Positions 30,298 through 39,971 of a stretch of DNA of 64,000 bases are shown in pieces. Positions within the stretch are counted from its first letter, which is position 1. Each line of letters opens with the position of its first letter. The position numbers and the translations under genes were made by a program. This stretch comes from an uncultured Candidatus Melainabacteria bacterium (GTDB lineage: Bacteria; Cyanobacteriota; Vampirovibrionia; Gastranaerophilales; Gastranaerophilaceae): assembly GCA_949915775.1 (NCBI GenBank), contig CATLEG010000002.1:1-64000 (forward strand), written 5' to 3'. The notes below the pieces were generated by a model. That model saw only the letters and a list, made by a program, of their open reading frames with translations. It had not been told where the DNA came from and made no database searches.

Positions 30298-30676
30298 AAC
30301 CTAATTTTTCTGCGATTACTTCTTTTTCTTTTAGTTTCGCCTCTTTTTTATCTGCAATTTTTGCCATTCTTTTTATAAAGCTAGTGGGACTTTGAAATAT
30401 TATATTAAACATATTTTCATTGTATTTTTCACAGAAAAAATCTTCAATTTTGGTATTCTCTTTTGAATGAACATTAGCTGATAAAAGGCCATTATATTCA
30501 AATAGAGTTATATCGACTTTACTATTTGATTTCTGTTTTTCAAAAATGTTATGTAATTTTTCAGCATCGCTTATTGTTTTAATTCTTTTTTCTAGCATTT
30601 TGCCTACACCTTCGTTAAAGTGTATAGCCATTCCAAATTGTGGTTTGGGACTGTTACAGTTTAAATTTACTTGCAT
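30293..30676 (-). CDS. Hypothetical protein with N-terminal QFGMA motif
   Basis: MQVNLNCNSPKPQFGMAIHFNEGVGKML...; RBS ggag. Confidence 0.6.
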   Translation of the reverse strand: MQVNLNCNSPKPQFGMAIHFNEGVGKMLEKRIKTISDAEKLHNIFEKQKSNSKVDITLFEYNGLLSANVHSKENTKIEDFFCEKYNENMFNIIFQSPTSFIKRMAKIADKKEAKLKEKEVIAEKLGF

Positions 30677-30879
30677 TATATTACTCCTTTTTTCCTATTA
30701 AAACATATGAAAAATTTTTTTGCTATTGCTATATATAATGTTAACATTTCTTAAAATAATTAAAAATAACGATTATCAGTTTTTAATGTATTGTATACTT
30801 TAAAGAATTAATTTCTGTAATGCACAAGCTTTTTTAAATAAAATTCAGTTTACAAAATATTTTATGTTAAAATTTAAAT

Positions 30880-31773
30880 ATGGAAAGTCAAACAAATTCA
30901 ATCGCCTCAACACATTTAGGTAAAAAATCGGCTGGCAGTGAAAATTATGATTCTTCGCTTCTTGTTGCTATTCCCAGAATTGAAAATAGAAAACAGTATA
31001 ATATTGATAATAACGACCTGCCATTTGAAGGTTATGATATTTGGCACGCTTATGAATTTTCTTCCATGAGTGAAAATGGTGTTCCTGTCACAAGGCTTTT
31101 GAAAATTAAATATAATTGCAACAGTGAATTTTTGATAGAATCAAAATCTTTAAAATTATATTTAAACTCTTTTAATATGTCACGCTTTGGAAAAACTACA
31201 ACTGAATGCCTAAAAATTTGTCAAAAATTGATAGAAAAAGATTTAAGTGAAAAGCTTCAAACAGAAGTTTATGCAAAATTTCTAAATAACAAGACTACAA
31301 AAACTCAAATTTTCAAAGATTTTTATAACATAATGAACTATGTTGATGAAAAAATATTGAAAATAGAAAACTTTAAAGAAGCTCCTGAAGTATTAGAAGT
31401 TTTGCAAACCAATCATATGGAAAGGCATTATTTAACTTTTGACAGTTTACGTTCAAACTGCCGCGTTACTCATCAACCTGATTTTGGAGATGTTTTTATT
31501 TATTACAAGTCGAAAAAACACATTATAGAAGAAAGTTTAGTCAAATATTTAGTTTCATTCCGCTCAGAATTTCATTTTCATGAAGAGTGTTGTGAAATGA
31601 TTTATAAAAGACTTCATAATCTTTTAGATGCGAATGATGAATTATTTGTTTGCTGTCTTTATACACGCCGCGGAGGGATTGATATCTGTCCTGTGCGTTC
31701 AAATTGTCAGGTAAAAGATGCTGAATTACTAATTGATTTGAATAAACTTGCAAGAAATGGGGTTAAACAGTAA
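30880..31773 (+). CDS. queF: NADPH-dependent 7-cyano-7-deazaguanine reductase (long form)
   Basis: YDSSLLVAIPR, LPFEGYDIWHAYEFS, IESKSLKLYLNSFN, LRSNCRVTHQPDFGDV, YTRRGGIDICPVRSN. Confidence 0.92.
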   Translation: MESQTNSIASTHLGKKSAGSENYDSSLLVAIPRIENRKQYNIDNNDLPFEGYDIWHAYEFSSMSENGVPVTRLLKIKYNCNSEFLIESKSLKLYLNSFNMSRFGKTTTECLKICQKLIEKDLSEKLQTEVYAKFLNNKTTKTQIFKDFYNIMNYVDEKILKIENFKEAPEVLEVLQTNHMERHYLTFDSLRSNCRVTHQPDFGDVFIYYKSKKHIIEESLVKYLVSFRSEFHFHEECCEMIYKRLHNLLDANDELFVCCLYTRRGGIDICPVRSNCQVKDAELLIDLNKLARNGVKQ

Positions 31774-32114
31774 TGAATAACCGAAAATTTGGTGATGCCG
31801 GAGAGGATTTGGCTTGCAGATACCTACAGAAACAGGGTTATGAAATCTTAGAACGCAACAAACATTACTCCAGATTTTGTGAACTTGATATTATTGCAAA
31901 ACATAAAAATACAATAATTTTTGTTGAGGTTAAAACACGAAAAACAGATGCTTTTGGCGTGCCGGCTGAGGCTATAACAAAAACAAAACTTGAAAATATA
32001 AGAAAAGGTGTTCAATTTTATTTATGTGAAAACAAAGTGAAAAATTTTAGGATTGATGCAATTTGCATAACTTTGAAACCTGAAATAAAAATTGAACATT
32101 TGAAAAATATATAA
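31773..32114 (+). CDS. yraN: YraN/UPF0102 endonuclease-like protein
   Basis: GEDLACRYLQKQGYEILERN, ELDIIAKHKNTIIFVEVKTRK. Confidence 0.93.
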   Translation: MNNRKFGDAGEDLACRYLQKQGYEILERNKHYSRFCELDIIAKHKNTIIFVEVKTRKTDAFGVPAEAITKTKLENIRKGVQFYLCENKVKNFRIDAICITLKPEIKIEHLKNI

Positions 32115-33269
32115 TTATAAATTCTTTAAAATATATTCTTTTGTTTTTTTGCGGATTTCATTATCAACTTCAAAAATTTCATCTATTGTTGGGTTTTGAA
32201 TTACTTGGTGTTCATCACACATTTTTTTTGTAATTTCGTATATGTTATAAAGTTTAATTTTGCCATCTAAAAATGCAAAAACAGCTTCTTCATTTGCAGC
32301 ATTTAGACATGCAGTTGCAGTTCCGCCAAGTTTCCCCATTTTATATGCCAGTTTTACTGTAGGAAATTTTTCATAATCAGGTTTTTCAAAATCTAAATGT
32401 GCAATTTCTGAAAAACTGAAACTTTTTGATTTTATACCTTCAAAGCGTTCAGGATAACTTATGGCATATTGAATTGGAATATGCATACTTGGCAAGCCGA
32501 TTTGAGCAATTACACTGCCGTCTTTATACTCAATTGCAGAATGGACTATACTTTGCGGGTGCACAACTACATCAATTTTGTCATAATCAAATCCGAAAAG
32601 ATGATGTGCTTCTATAATTTCAAGTCCTTTGTTCATTAAAGTTGCACTGTCAACGGTAATTTTCTTACCCATATTCCATCTTGGATGTGCAAGTGCCTGT
32701 TCTACAGTTGCATTTTTCATATCTCCAATTGTTTTATGAAGGAATGGGCCGCCTGATGCTGTGATAATAAGTTTTTCTACCTGATTAATCTCTTTTATAC
32801 ACTGGTGAATTGCGCAATGTTCACTGTCTACGGGGATAATTTTTACGCCGTATTTTTTCGCTTCAGCCATAACAATATCACCTGCCATAACAAGTGTTTC
32901 TTTATTTGCAAGCGCAATATTAATACCGTTTCTAATTGCGGTTAGTGTAGGTTTTAAACCTATTTTACCTGAGCAGGCAACTAGAATTATATCATTTTCT
33001 TTATCAGAACATATTTTTTCAAGTCCTTCTGAACCATGTAAAATGCTGTAGCCCTCGCCCCTTGTGGGAGAGGGTGCCTGAAAGGCGGGTGAGGGGTTAT
33101 TATGACATATGTATCGCGGTTTAAATTTTTCAGCCTGTTTTTTTAATAATTCGATGTTATGACCGCCGGCAAGTGCTATAATTTCGAATTTATCCTGTAA
33201 TTTTTCTATAACTTCGAGTGCTTGTGTTCCGATTGAACCTGTAGAACCTATTATACTTATTTTTTTCAT
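32115..33269 (-). CDS. dxr: 1-deoxy-D-xylulose 5-phosphate reductoisomerase
   Basis: ISIIGSTGSIGTQALEVI, ALANKETLVMAG, PVDSEHCAIHQC, TASGGPFL. Confidence 0.97.
   Translation of the reverse strand: MKKISIIGSTGSIGTQALEVIEKLQDKFEIIALAGGHNIELLKKQAEKFKPRYICHNNPSPAFQAPSPTRGEGYSILHGSEGLEKICSDKENDIILVACSGKIGLKPTLTAIRNGINIALANKETLVMAGDIVMAEAKKYGVKIIPVDSEHCAIHQCIKEINQVEKLIITASGGPFLHKTIGDMKNATVEQALAHPRWNMGKKITVDSATLMNKGLEIIEAHHLFGFDYDKIDVVVHPQSIVHSAIEYKDGSVIAQIGLPSMHIPIQYAISYPERFEGIKSKSFSFSEIAHLDFEKPDYEKFPTVKLAYKMGKLGGTATACLNAANEEAVFAFLDGKIKLYNIYEITKKMCDEHQVIQNPTIDEIFEVDNEIRKKTKEYILKNL
33052..33096. repeat. Dispersed hairpin element inside dxr (copy D, 45 bp)
   Basis: CCCTCGCCCCTTGTGGGAGAGGGTGCCTgaaAGGCGGGTGAGGGG; translated NPSPAFQAPSPTRGEGY. 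Confidence 0.88.
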
Positions 33270-33277
33270 AATTTACC

Positions 33278-36214
33278 TTACATTTCTATGCTGTGAAGCT
33301 GACAAAAAGATTTTAATACGCTTTGAGCTTTTTTCAAATTAGAATAAACGTATTTATTTTTTGTTTGCTCAATTATCTCTTTTGATTTTGTATATAACTT
33401 ATCTGCCGCTTGAAGATATTCAATTTGCTGCGGTGATTTTATTAAGCCGATTTCTTGAAAATATTTTCCATATAGAAGATACAAACGAGAGAGCATATCT
33501 TTCAGATTATATTTTCTTGCTATTAATATTGCATTTTCAATATGAATTTTTGCTGTTTCAAAATCGGAATTTGTTATCGCGCATTTAGCAATAACTGTTT
33601 TAAACAGAATTGTAAAGAAGTAACTATCGATTTTTGGATTTTGAGCTACTTCAAGTGCCTGTTCTGCAATTTCCAGTGCCGCTTTTGGACCTTCGGTATT
33701 TAAAGTTGTTTCAGATATAAAATACCATGTTAAAAGAGCACCGGCAGACATTTTTTCTTTTGCAAAATATGCAATCTGGTCATTATAAATTTCCATTGCT
33801 TGTTTAGTGTTATTGTTATCATTAAATATTTTTCCAAGCAAAGTTTTTAAAATATTTTTAGTAAAATTATCACCGTTATTATTTGCAAAAGTTACTATTT
33901 GGAATAAGTCTTCCTGCATTCTGTGATAACGTTTTCTGAAGAAATTGTTTAAAATGTTGATAAAATTCCAGCGCAGAATAGTTTCATTATCCATTACATT
34001 TTCACGATACAATTTCAAAACTTCTTCAAGCATTTGTTCTGAAGATTGGAAATTACCTTTCATTGTGTTTGCAAAAGCAAGAGTTAGTTTACATTTACAA
34101 ATAAATAATTCATCTTGGATATTGTTTCTTTCAATAATATCAAAAAGTATTGTCAAAATTTCAAATGACCTGTCATTACCTTGCATTACGAGAGCGTTTG
34201 CAAGGATTAAATATGTTTTAAGCCAGGTTTCGTATATAAATGGTAAATTATTTGTATAATTTTTTTTGCTGAAATATTGGTCAAGTGTTGGCATAATTTC
34301 GTTATCAATCATATTTATTATTTGACCGTAATTGCCAATATTTAATAATGCGTTTAATTTCGTGGTTTTTAAAAGAGCTATATCTAAAATATTTTCAGGT
34401 TTAACTTTTTCTAAAACCGAATCTACACATTCAACTTCTCCAAAATAATTTCCTGTTTGTCGGCAGCAAGAAGATAAATATGATAAAAGTTCTATTTCTT
34501 TAGGACTGTCACCGATTGCTTGAGCATTGGAAATAGCATCGGGTAAATATTCCATAGCTTCTTTCGGATTAGAATTTGCAAGAAGTTTACCAAGTCTTTC
34601 TGAGATATTGTATCTGATTTTTAAAGTATCACTTTCGTCAAATTCATTTATTAATGCTAGAGATTGTTTTTGTGAAATAGCGTAAAGGTTTAAATCTCCT
34701 ATATAAGATGCAAGGTGGGTATTTTTTGTCCAGATTTCAAGTGAAAGTTCGGATTGTTTTAAATTCTGGGCGATTATTCCGAGTATTGCATATGAATTAA
34801 GAGTAAAGCCTGAAAGATATTGATAAACTTGTTTATTAATTTTTTCATAATTTATATCATTTTTTGCGGTTTTGAGAATTGTTTCCCATAGAAGAAGGGA
34901 ACTAAATTCACAATAAATTTCATTAACCGGATTTATATAATCCATGTTTTTGAGATAAATCAAAATGTTTTTGAAAGTTTTATCATCAACTTGAAAAATC
35001 TCTTGGACAAGATTTATATTGATTTTATCTCCAATAATTGCACAACCAAGCAAAATTTCATATGCAGCAGGATTTAAATATGATAAAAGTGCAAGACGGT
35101 GTTCTAACAGTCCTTTGAAAGTTGTACTGATTTCGTATTCCTGTCCGCTTAATTGACAATCATATTTTAAAGAAAGTGCATGGTTAATATATGATGGATT
35201 GCCGCCGCTTATTTTATGAATTTCATGAATTTCTGCCGGCGATATTTTTGGAAAATCTTTTATTTTTTTTGTTTTATATTGAAGTAATGTTCCTGTTTGT
35301 TTTAGTTCAAGAGGAGCAAGACTGGTATCAAGATAAACATTTTCATCTTTTGATGTTGGAAAATAAAAATATCCTTTGGCAGGTTTGGGTTCATTATATA
35401 TTAAAAGAAATTTTAAATTATTCCAGACTTTTTTTATATATCGATTGATAAATTCAAAAGAAAAACCATCTATAAAATCAAAATTATCTATTACAAATAC
35501 AAATTTATTACTTGAAGTAATTTTGTCGAAAATTTTGTTTAAAAAATTAAATGTATTATTTTTGTTATTGACAATATCTTCGAAAGTTCCGTCTTTTAGG
35601 GGATACAAGAAATTTATTAAATCTGAAACTTCATTATTGGTAAGTTCTGGAAATTCATTTCTAAAAAACTGTGATGCATCTTTTTTAAACTGCTCATTTA
35701 TAAGACAAAAATTAGGCAGATTGAAAACATTTAAAAGTATATCCTGGATAACACCGCCAGATGTAATTTGTGTAATTGGTGTACATTTGCCGTATAAAAA
35801 TGAATACTCTTTTAAATCTTGCATTATTGATTTTAATACAAGACTTTTACCTGAACCTTTTGCGCCGCTTAATGAAAAAATTTTTTTATCATTTGATTTA
35901 ATTCCTCTTGATAGGATATTTTTTGCACTCTGTTGTGAAATTAGGTTTGCCGGATATTCAAGATTAATTTTATCTGAAATGTCTGTTTTCTTAAACATAT
36001 AACTGCATTTACGGCATTTGTGAGATTCGGGAAGGTTTACACTGCCACAATTTGGACATGATTTTAAAATCTCTGTACCGCAATTTTTGCACTTATAATC
36101 GAAAAGAGAATTAACCGTATTGCAATTTCTACAGATTAAACCTGTTCTAGTCTTACAATAAGGACATTTAAGCGTATTGTCAGGAATTTGTTTTTTACAT
36201 GTCGGACAAATCAT
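33278..36214 (-). CDS. Zinc-ribbon / P-loop ATPase / TPR protein (STAND-like architecture)
   Basis: Four CxxC pairs near N-terminus; SLSGAKGSGKSLVLKSIM Walker A; FVFVIDNFDFIDG Walker B-like; long helical-repeat C-terminus. Confidence 0.8.
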   Translation of the reverse strand: MICPTCKKQIPDNTLKCPYCKTRTGLICRNCNTVNSLFDYKCKNCGTEILKSCPNCGSVNLPESHKCRKCSYMFKKTDISDKINLEYPANLISQQSAKNILSRGIKSNDKKIFSLSGAKGSGKSLVLKSIMQDLKEYSFLYGKCTPITQITSGGVIQDILLNVFNLPNFCLINEQFKKDASQFFRNEFPELTNNEVSDLINFLYPLKDGTFEDIVNNKNNTFNFLNKIFDKITSSNKFVFVIDNFDFIDGFSFEFINRYIKKVWNNLKFLLIYNEPKPAKGYFYFPTSKDENVYLDTSLAPLELKQTGTLLQYKTKKIKDFPKISPAEIHEIHKISGGNPSYINHALSLKYDCQLSGQEYEISTTFKGLLEHRLALLSYLNPAAYEILLGCAIIGDKININLVQEIFQVDDKTFKNILIYLKNMDYINPVNEIYCEFSSLLLWETILKTAKNDINYEKINKQVYQYLSGFTLNSYAILGIIAQNLKQSELSLEIWTKNTHLASYIGDLNLYAISQKQSLALINEFDESDTLKIRYNISERLGKLLANSNPKEAMEYLPDAISNAQAIGDSPKEIELLSYLSSCCRQTGNYFGEVECVDSVLEKVKPENILDIALLKTTKLNALLNIGNYGQIINMIDNEIMPTLDQYFSKKNYTNNLPFIYETWLKTYLILANALVMQGNDRSFEILTILFDIIERNNIQDELFICKCKLTLAFANTMKGNFQSSEQMLEEVLKLYRENVMDNETILRWNFINILNNFFRKRYHRMQEDLFQIVTFANNNGDNFTKNILKTLLGKIFNDNNNTKQAMEIYNDQIAYFAKEKMSAGALLTWYFISETTLNTEGPKAALEIAEQALEVAQNPKIDSYFFTILFKTVIAKCAITNSDFETAKIHIENAILIARKYNLKDMLSRLYLLYGKYFQEIGLIKSPQQIEYLQAADKLYTKSKEIIEQTKNKYVYSNLKKAQSVLKSFCQLHSIEM

Positions 36215-36783
36215 TATAAAATTGCCTGTTTTACGTTGTTCATCAACTTAAATAATCTTTTGGAAACTTCTGATTGTGAAATATTTAATTCTTGTGCTAT
36301 TTCCTTTTGTGTTAAACCTTTTTCGTATCTGAGGTGATACAATTCAAGGTAATTTTTGTCAGGATTAATTTGACTAATCTCGTATACGCAGTCAACGATA
36401 CGTTGAAGTGTCTCTTTTTTTACAACTATATCTTCCGGAGTATCTTGAATATCAGCTTTGTCGTATTTTATTTCAATTTTAGAATAATCGGGAAGACTTG
36501 ATGTTATTGTATTGTTTATAGAAACTTCTTGTACGGACATATAACCGCTTTTGGTTCTTCTCAAGCGGCCTTCATTTTTTAAAACATTCAAAATAGATGT
36601 TGTTGCAATTTTTTTCAAATAAGCTTCTAAGGTAACATCAGAAGTTACTGTTTTTACAATCAATAAAGAGCGTTTGCAGGTTTCATTGAAGAAATCATCA
36701 TATAAATCTTCATTATTTGCAAATTTCCTGTCATTCTTTATAATTTTTTCTATTAAATTTATTTTGTCTTGTGCTAATTCCAC
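36214..36783 (-). CDS. Sigma-70-like factor with region-4 HTH
   Basis: LELYHLRYEKGLTQKEIAQELNISQSEVSKRLFKLMNNVKQ. Confidence 0.75.
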   Translation of the reverse strand: MELAQDKINLIEKIIKNDRKFANNEDLYDDFFNETCKRSLLIVKTVTSDVTLEAYLKKIATTSILNVLKNEGRLRRTKSGYMSVQEVSINNTITSSLPDYSKIEIKYDKADIQDTPEDIVVKKETLQRIVDCVYEISQINPDKNYLELYHLRYEKGLTQKEIAQELNISQSEVSKRLFKLMNNVKQAIL

Positions 36784-36818
36784 GTCAAAAATTTCCTGTC
36801 AATAACATTATATCATAA

Positions 36819-39359
36819 TTAAAAGTATATGATAAGATTTAAATTAAAATTAGGCGTGTTTATCTCTTCTGACGGGGGTTTTACCACACTTAAAGTATTT
36901 TTAACAGATTGTAACACAATGTTATCGATTTGAGATGAGCCGCTGCCTGAAAGTATCACTGCATCTTGCACTGAGCCATCTTTACTTATCCGTAATCCAA
37001 CTTTAACCTGATTTGTATATGCATATTCAGTTGCTAGTAATAAATCAGCAGATAGAGATAATTTTATACTTTTGCCTGCTGTACGCAGATAATTTTGCAT
37101 TTTTGTACTATAAGATAATGTATCTGGCACATCCCAAACTAATCTGTTTACAGTCATATATGGTTCTGAGGCAGAAGTTTTAGGCGGTGTATTTTTTAAT
37201 TCTTTTACAGTTGTTTTTGTCTGTTCCTTAGAGATGGGTTTATTAATAACCGGTGCATTTGCTTCCAAAATGTTGTCAGAAGGTTTTTCTGTAATTGTTT
37301 CATTGCTTGGAGAAATTGGATTTTGTGTTTCTATCATATCATTTTTCGGTTTAAACAATGCAAATGCAGAAACAGCACCTAGAACTGTTACAAGTGCTGC
37401 AGCAGTTACGAGAGTTTTTTTGTTAGAAGAATTTGCTGGTTTTGGATTAAATTCCGGTACTTGTTCTTCTGTAATTTCATCTTCTATAATTTGTTCTTGC
37501 GGTGTCTCTTCGTTATATAAGATGTTTAATTTATCTTCTTCTTTGTTTTCTGAATAAGAATTATCGTTAAGCAGTTCGTCTACAGAAGGAATTTCATCAT
37601 TTTCGACAGTTGGAGGTTCAATTTGAGATGAAATATCTATAATGTTGTCTGCTTGAGATAAAAATTCATCTATTGGTGATTCGCTTGCTTCGATTTCAAC
37701 ATCATCTTGTTGAGAGAGATTTTCAAGAAGATTTTTTCCAAAAGTCTCTTCATTCTCAATAGTGTGAGAACTGTCAGATTCAGAAATTATATCTTCATAA
37801 TCATCCATAACAGGATTTTCTTGAATTTCTTCATAATTAGGCACTTCATCTGTTTGAATAACGTCTTCAACAGCAATTTCTTGATTGATGTTTTCAAAAT
37901 CCAATATTTCACCAACAGAAACAATATCAGAATCAGGAATTTCATTATTTGTATCAATTTGTGGAGAAATTTCTTCTGTTAAACTTTCTTCAAACGGCAT
38001 TAATTCCGCTTCAGTTGAGTCTTCATTACTGTCTTCAAACGGTAACAATTCCGGTTCCGCGATGTCTTCAGCACTGTCTTCAAATGGTAACAATTCCGGT
38101 TCTGTGATATCTTCAGTACTGTCTTCAATTGGCATTAATTCCGGTTCCGCGATATTTTCATTACTGTCTTCAAATGGTAACAATTCCGGTTCTGTGATAT
38201 CTTCAGTACTGTCTTCAAATGGCATCAATTCTGGTTCTGTTATATCTTCAGCACAGTCTTCAATTGGCATTAATTCCGGTTCCTCGATATTTTCAGTACT
38301 ATCTTCAAATGGCATTAATTCCGGTTCAACGATATCTTCGGTACTGTCTTCAATTGGCATTAATTCCGGTTCCGCGATATTTTCATTACTGTCTTCAATT
38401 GGCATTAATTCTGGTTCTGTTATATCTTCAGCACTGTCTTCAAATGGCATTAATTCCGGTTCAACGACATCTTCGGTTTGTTCTTCGAAGTTCATCAATT
38501 CTTGCTCAGTAATTTCTTCCAGGTTATTTTGTTCTATTGGAGTTTCTTCTTCAAAAGGTAGAAAATCAGCATTTGCTTCATCGATTGTCTCAAATATTTC
38601 ACTGTTATCTGTTTCAAGTGCATCAAATTCTTCAAATTCATCAACCGGTATTGTTTCTGTAATTGGGAATTTTTTAACAATATTGTCATCAATCATTGCT
38701 TTAGAAGAAAGTATTTCAAAGTTTTCAAACTCAATGAACTTATCTCTCAGTTGTGAACTTTTTACAAGTTGTGATATCAAATATTTTTTATCATTTTCTG
38801 AAATTTCGTTATCTGCCATAGATATCATTATTTTTTCAGAATTTTCTATTTCTTCTTGAGAAAGATTTTTTTCTGTTTCATTTTTATGGGTTTTGATATA
38901 ATTTACAAAATCAGAAGGAGAGTTTAATTTCTCTTTTTCGATAAAGTAATATTCAGAATTAGCATTATTTTTATTAATTAATTTAGGTTCAAAAAATCCT
39001 AAAAATTTAACATGTGAAAAGTCATCAGCAAGATGAAATACCAGATAAATATCCGGCACAAGATTATATTCAAAGTGTGATTTTGGAATGAAAATAGCAT
39101 TTTCATCAAATACAACACGAACATCCATATGAATGTTAGAAAGTATAATATCTGAAATATCGATTTCTTCAAGAACTTTTTTTATTGAATGGATATTATG
39201 TAAATTCGAAACATCAATATTTTCAGATAGAAGATATTTTATTGCTAATTCTGCACCTAATGTATTTATGTACGCTCTGTTTTTTACTTCTTTTTGTGTA
39301 AAAGAATTAGCTGCTGCACTGGCATCGTATTTTTCTTTATCATCAATGTAAATTTCCAT
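36819..39359 (-). CDS. Membrane protein with 15-aa acidic repeats and a TonB-like C-terminal domain
   Basis: KTLVTAAALVTVLGAVSAFALF TM; C-term KVGLRISKDGSVQDAVILSGSGSSQIDNIVLQSVKNTLSVVKPP; start 39359 with RBS aaggag. Confidence 0.75.
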   Translation of the reverse strand: MEIYIDDKEKYDASAAANSFTQKEVKNRAYINTLGAELAIKYLLSENIDVSNLHNIHSIKKVLEEIDISDIILSNIHMDVRVVFDENAIFIPKSHFEYNLVPDIYLVFHLADDFSHVKFLGFFEPKLINKNNANSEYYFIEKEKLNSPSDFVNYIKTHKNETEKNLSQEEIENSEKIMISMADNEISENDKKYLISQLVKSSQLRDKFIEFENFEILSSKAMIDDNIVKKFPITETIPVDEFEEFDALETDNSEIFETIDEANADFLPFEEETPIEQNNLEEITEQELMNFEEQTEDVVEPELMPFEDSAEDITEPELMPIEDSNENIAEPELMPIEDSTEDIVEPELMPFEDSTENIEEPELMPIEDCAEDITEPELMPFEDSTEDITEPELLPFEDSNENIAEPELMPIEDSTEDITEPELLPFEDSAEDIAEPELLPFEDSNEDSTEAELMPFEESLTEEISPQIDTNNEIPDSDIVSVGEILDFENINQEIAVEDVIQTDEVPNYEEIQENPVMDDYEDIISESDSSHTIENEETFGKNLLENLSQQDDVEIEASESPIDEFLSQADNIIDISSQIEPPTVENDEIPSVDELLNDNSYSENKEEDKLNILYNEETPQEQIIEDEITEEQVPEFNPKPANSSNKKTLVTAAALVTVLGAVSAFALFKPKNDMIETQNPISPSNETITEKPSDNILEANAPVINKPISKEQTKTTVKELKNTPPKTSASEPYMTVNRLVWDVPDTLSYSTKMQNYLRTAGKSIKLSLSADLLLATEYAYTNQVKVGLRISKDGSVQDAVILSGSGSSQIDNIVLQSVKNTLSVVKPPSEEINTPNFNLNLIIYF
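37985..38520 (-). repeat. 45-bp in-frame tandem coding repeat (about 11-12 units)
   Basis: EPELMPFEDSTEDIT-type 15-aa units. Confidence 0.93.
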
Positions 39360-39523
39360 GCTATTTTTCTCCTTCATATATAATAAGATGACACTTGTAA
39401 AAAAAATATTCCAAATTTTTTGTAAACTTTTGTAACAAATATTGAAAAACTTTTAAGTTTTAGTCAAAATAATTTTATATTCAGTTTTCATGTAAATAGA
39501 TGTGTAAAATAGGAGGTTCATCC

Positions 39524-39928
39524 ATGATAGGTTCTGTATCTAACGTAAATTTTAAAGGTATTGATAATTCGCAAGATTTTATTAATAAACCCGGTGCATT
39601 TTCTTCAACACCGAATATTCCAAACGATTCTGTTGAATTGTCAACCAAAGAAGAAGATAAAAAATCTAATACCGGAGTAAAAGTATTGATTGGAACATTA
39701 ATTGCAGGACTTGCTGCGTTTGCCGGTTTAGGTTATGCAGTTAAAAGCGGTAAATTAGCTAAAGTTGAAATTCCGACAGAAGGTATGTTTGCAAAAGCAT
39801 GGGCTCATGTTAAAAATGCCGGAGTTACAGTCGGTAAATGGGCTGAAAAATGCTGGGACACTGTTGCTGGTTGGTTCGGTAATAGAGGTGCTGAAACAGT
39901 AAAAGATACCGCAAAAAATGCTGAATAA
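39524..39928 (+). CDS. Small hypothetical membrane protein with N-terminal VNFKG motif
   Basis: MIGSVSNVNFKGIDNSQDF...; RBS aggagg; TM VLIGTLIAGLAAFAGLGYAV. Confidence 0.65.
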   Translation: MIGSVSNVNFKGIDNSQDFINKPGAFSSTPNIPNDSVELSTKEEDKKSNTGVKVLIGTLIAGLAAFAGLGYAVKSGKLAKVEIPTEGMFAKAWAHVKNAGVTVGKWAEKCWDTVAGWFGNRGAETVKDTAKNAE

Positions 39929-39939
39929 ATTTTTCCCTT

Positions 39940-39971
39940 ACAAAAAAGCCCCTAAAAAGGGGCTTTTTTTA
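39940..39971 (+). terminator. Rho-independent terminator
   Basis: aaaaAAGCCCCtaaaaaGGGGCTTtttt. Confidence 0.88.

Noticed and set aside
37885-38859. 324-aa Ser/Asn-rich ORF on + strand
   Set aside because: Antisense to the 45-bp VNTR of the TonB-like gene; repeat composition keeps the opposite frame open.
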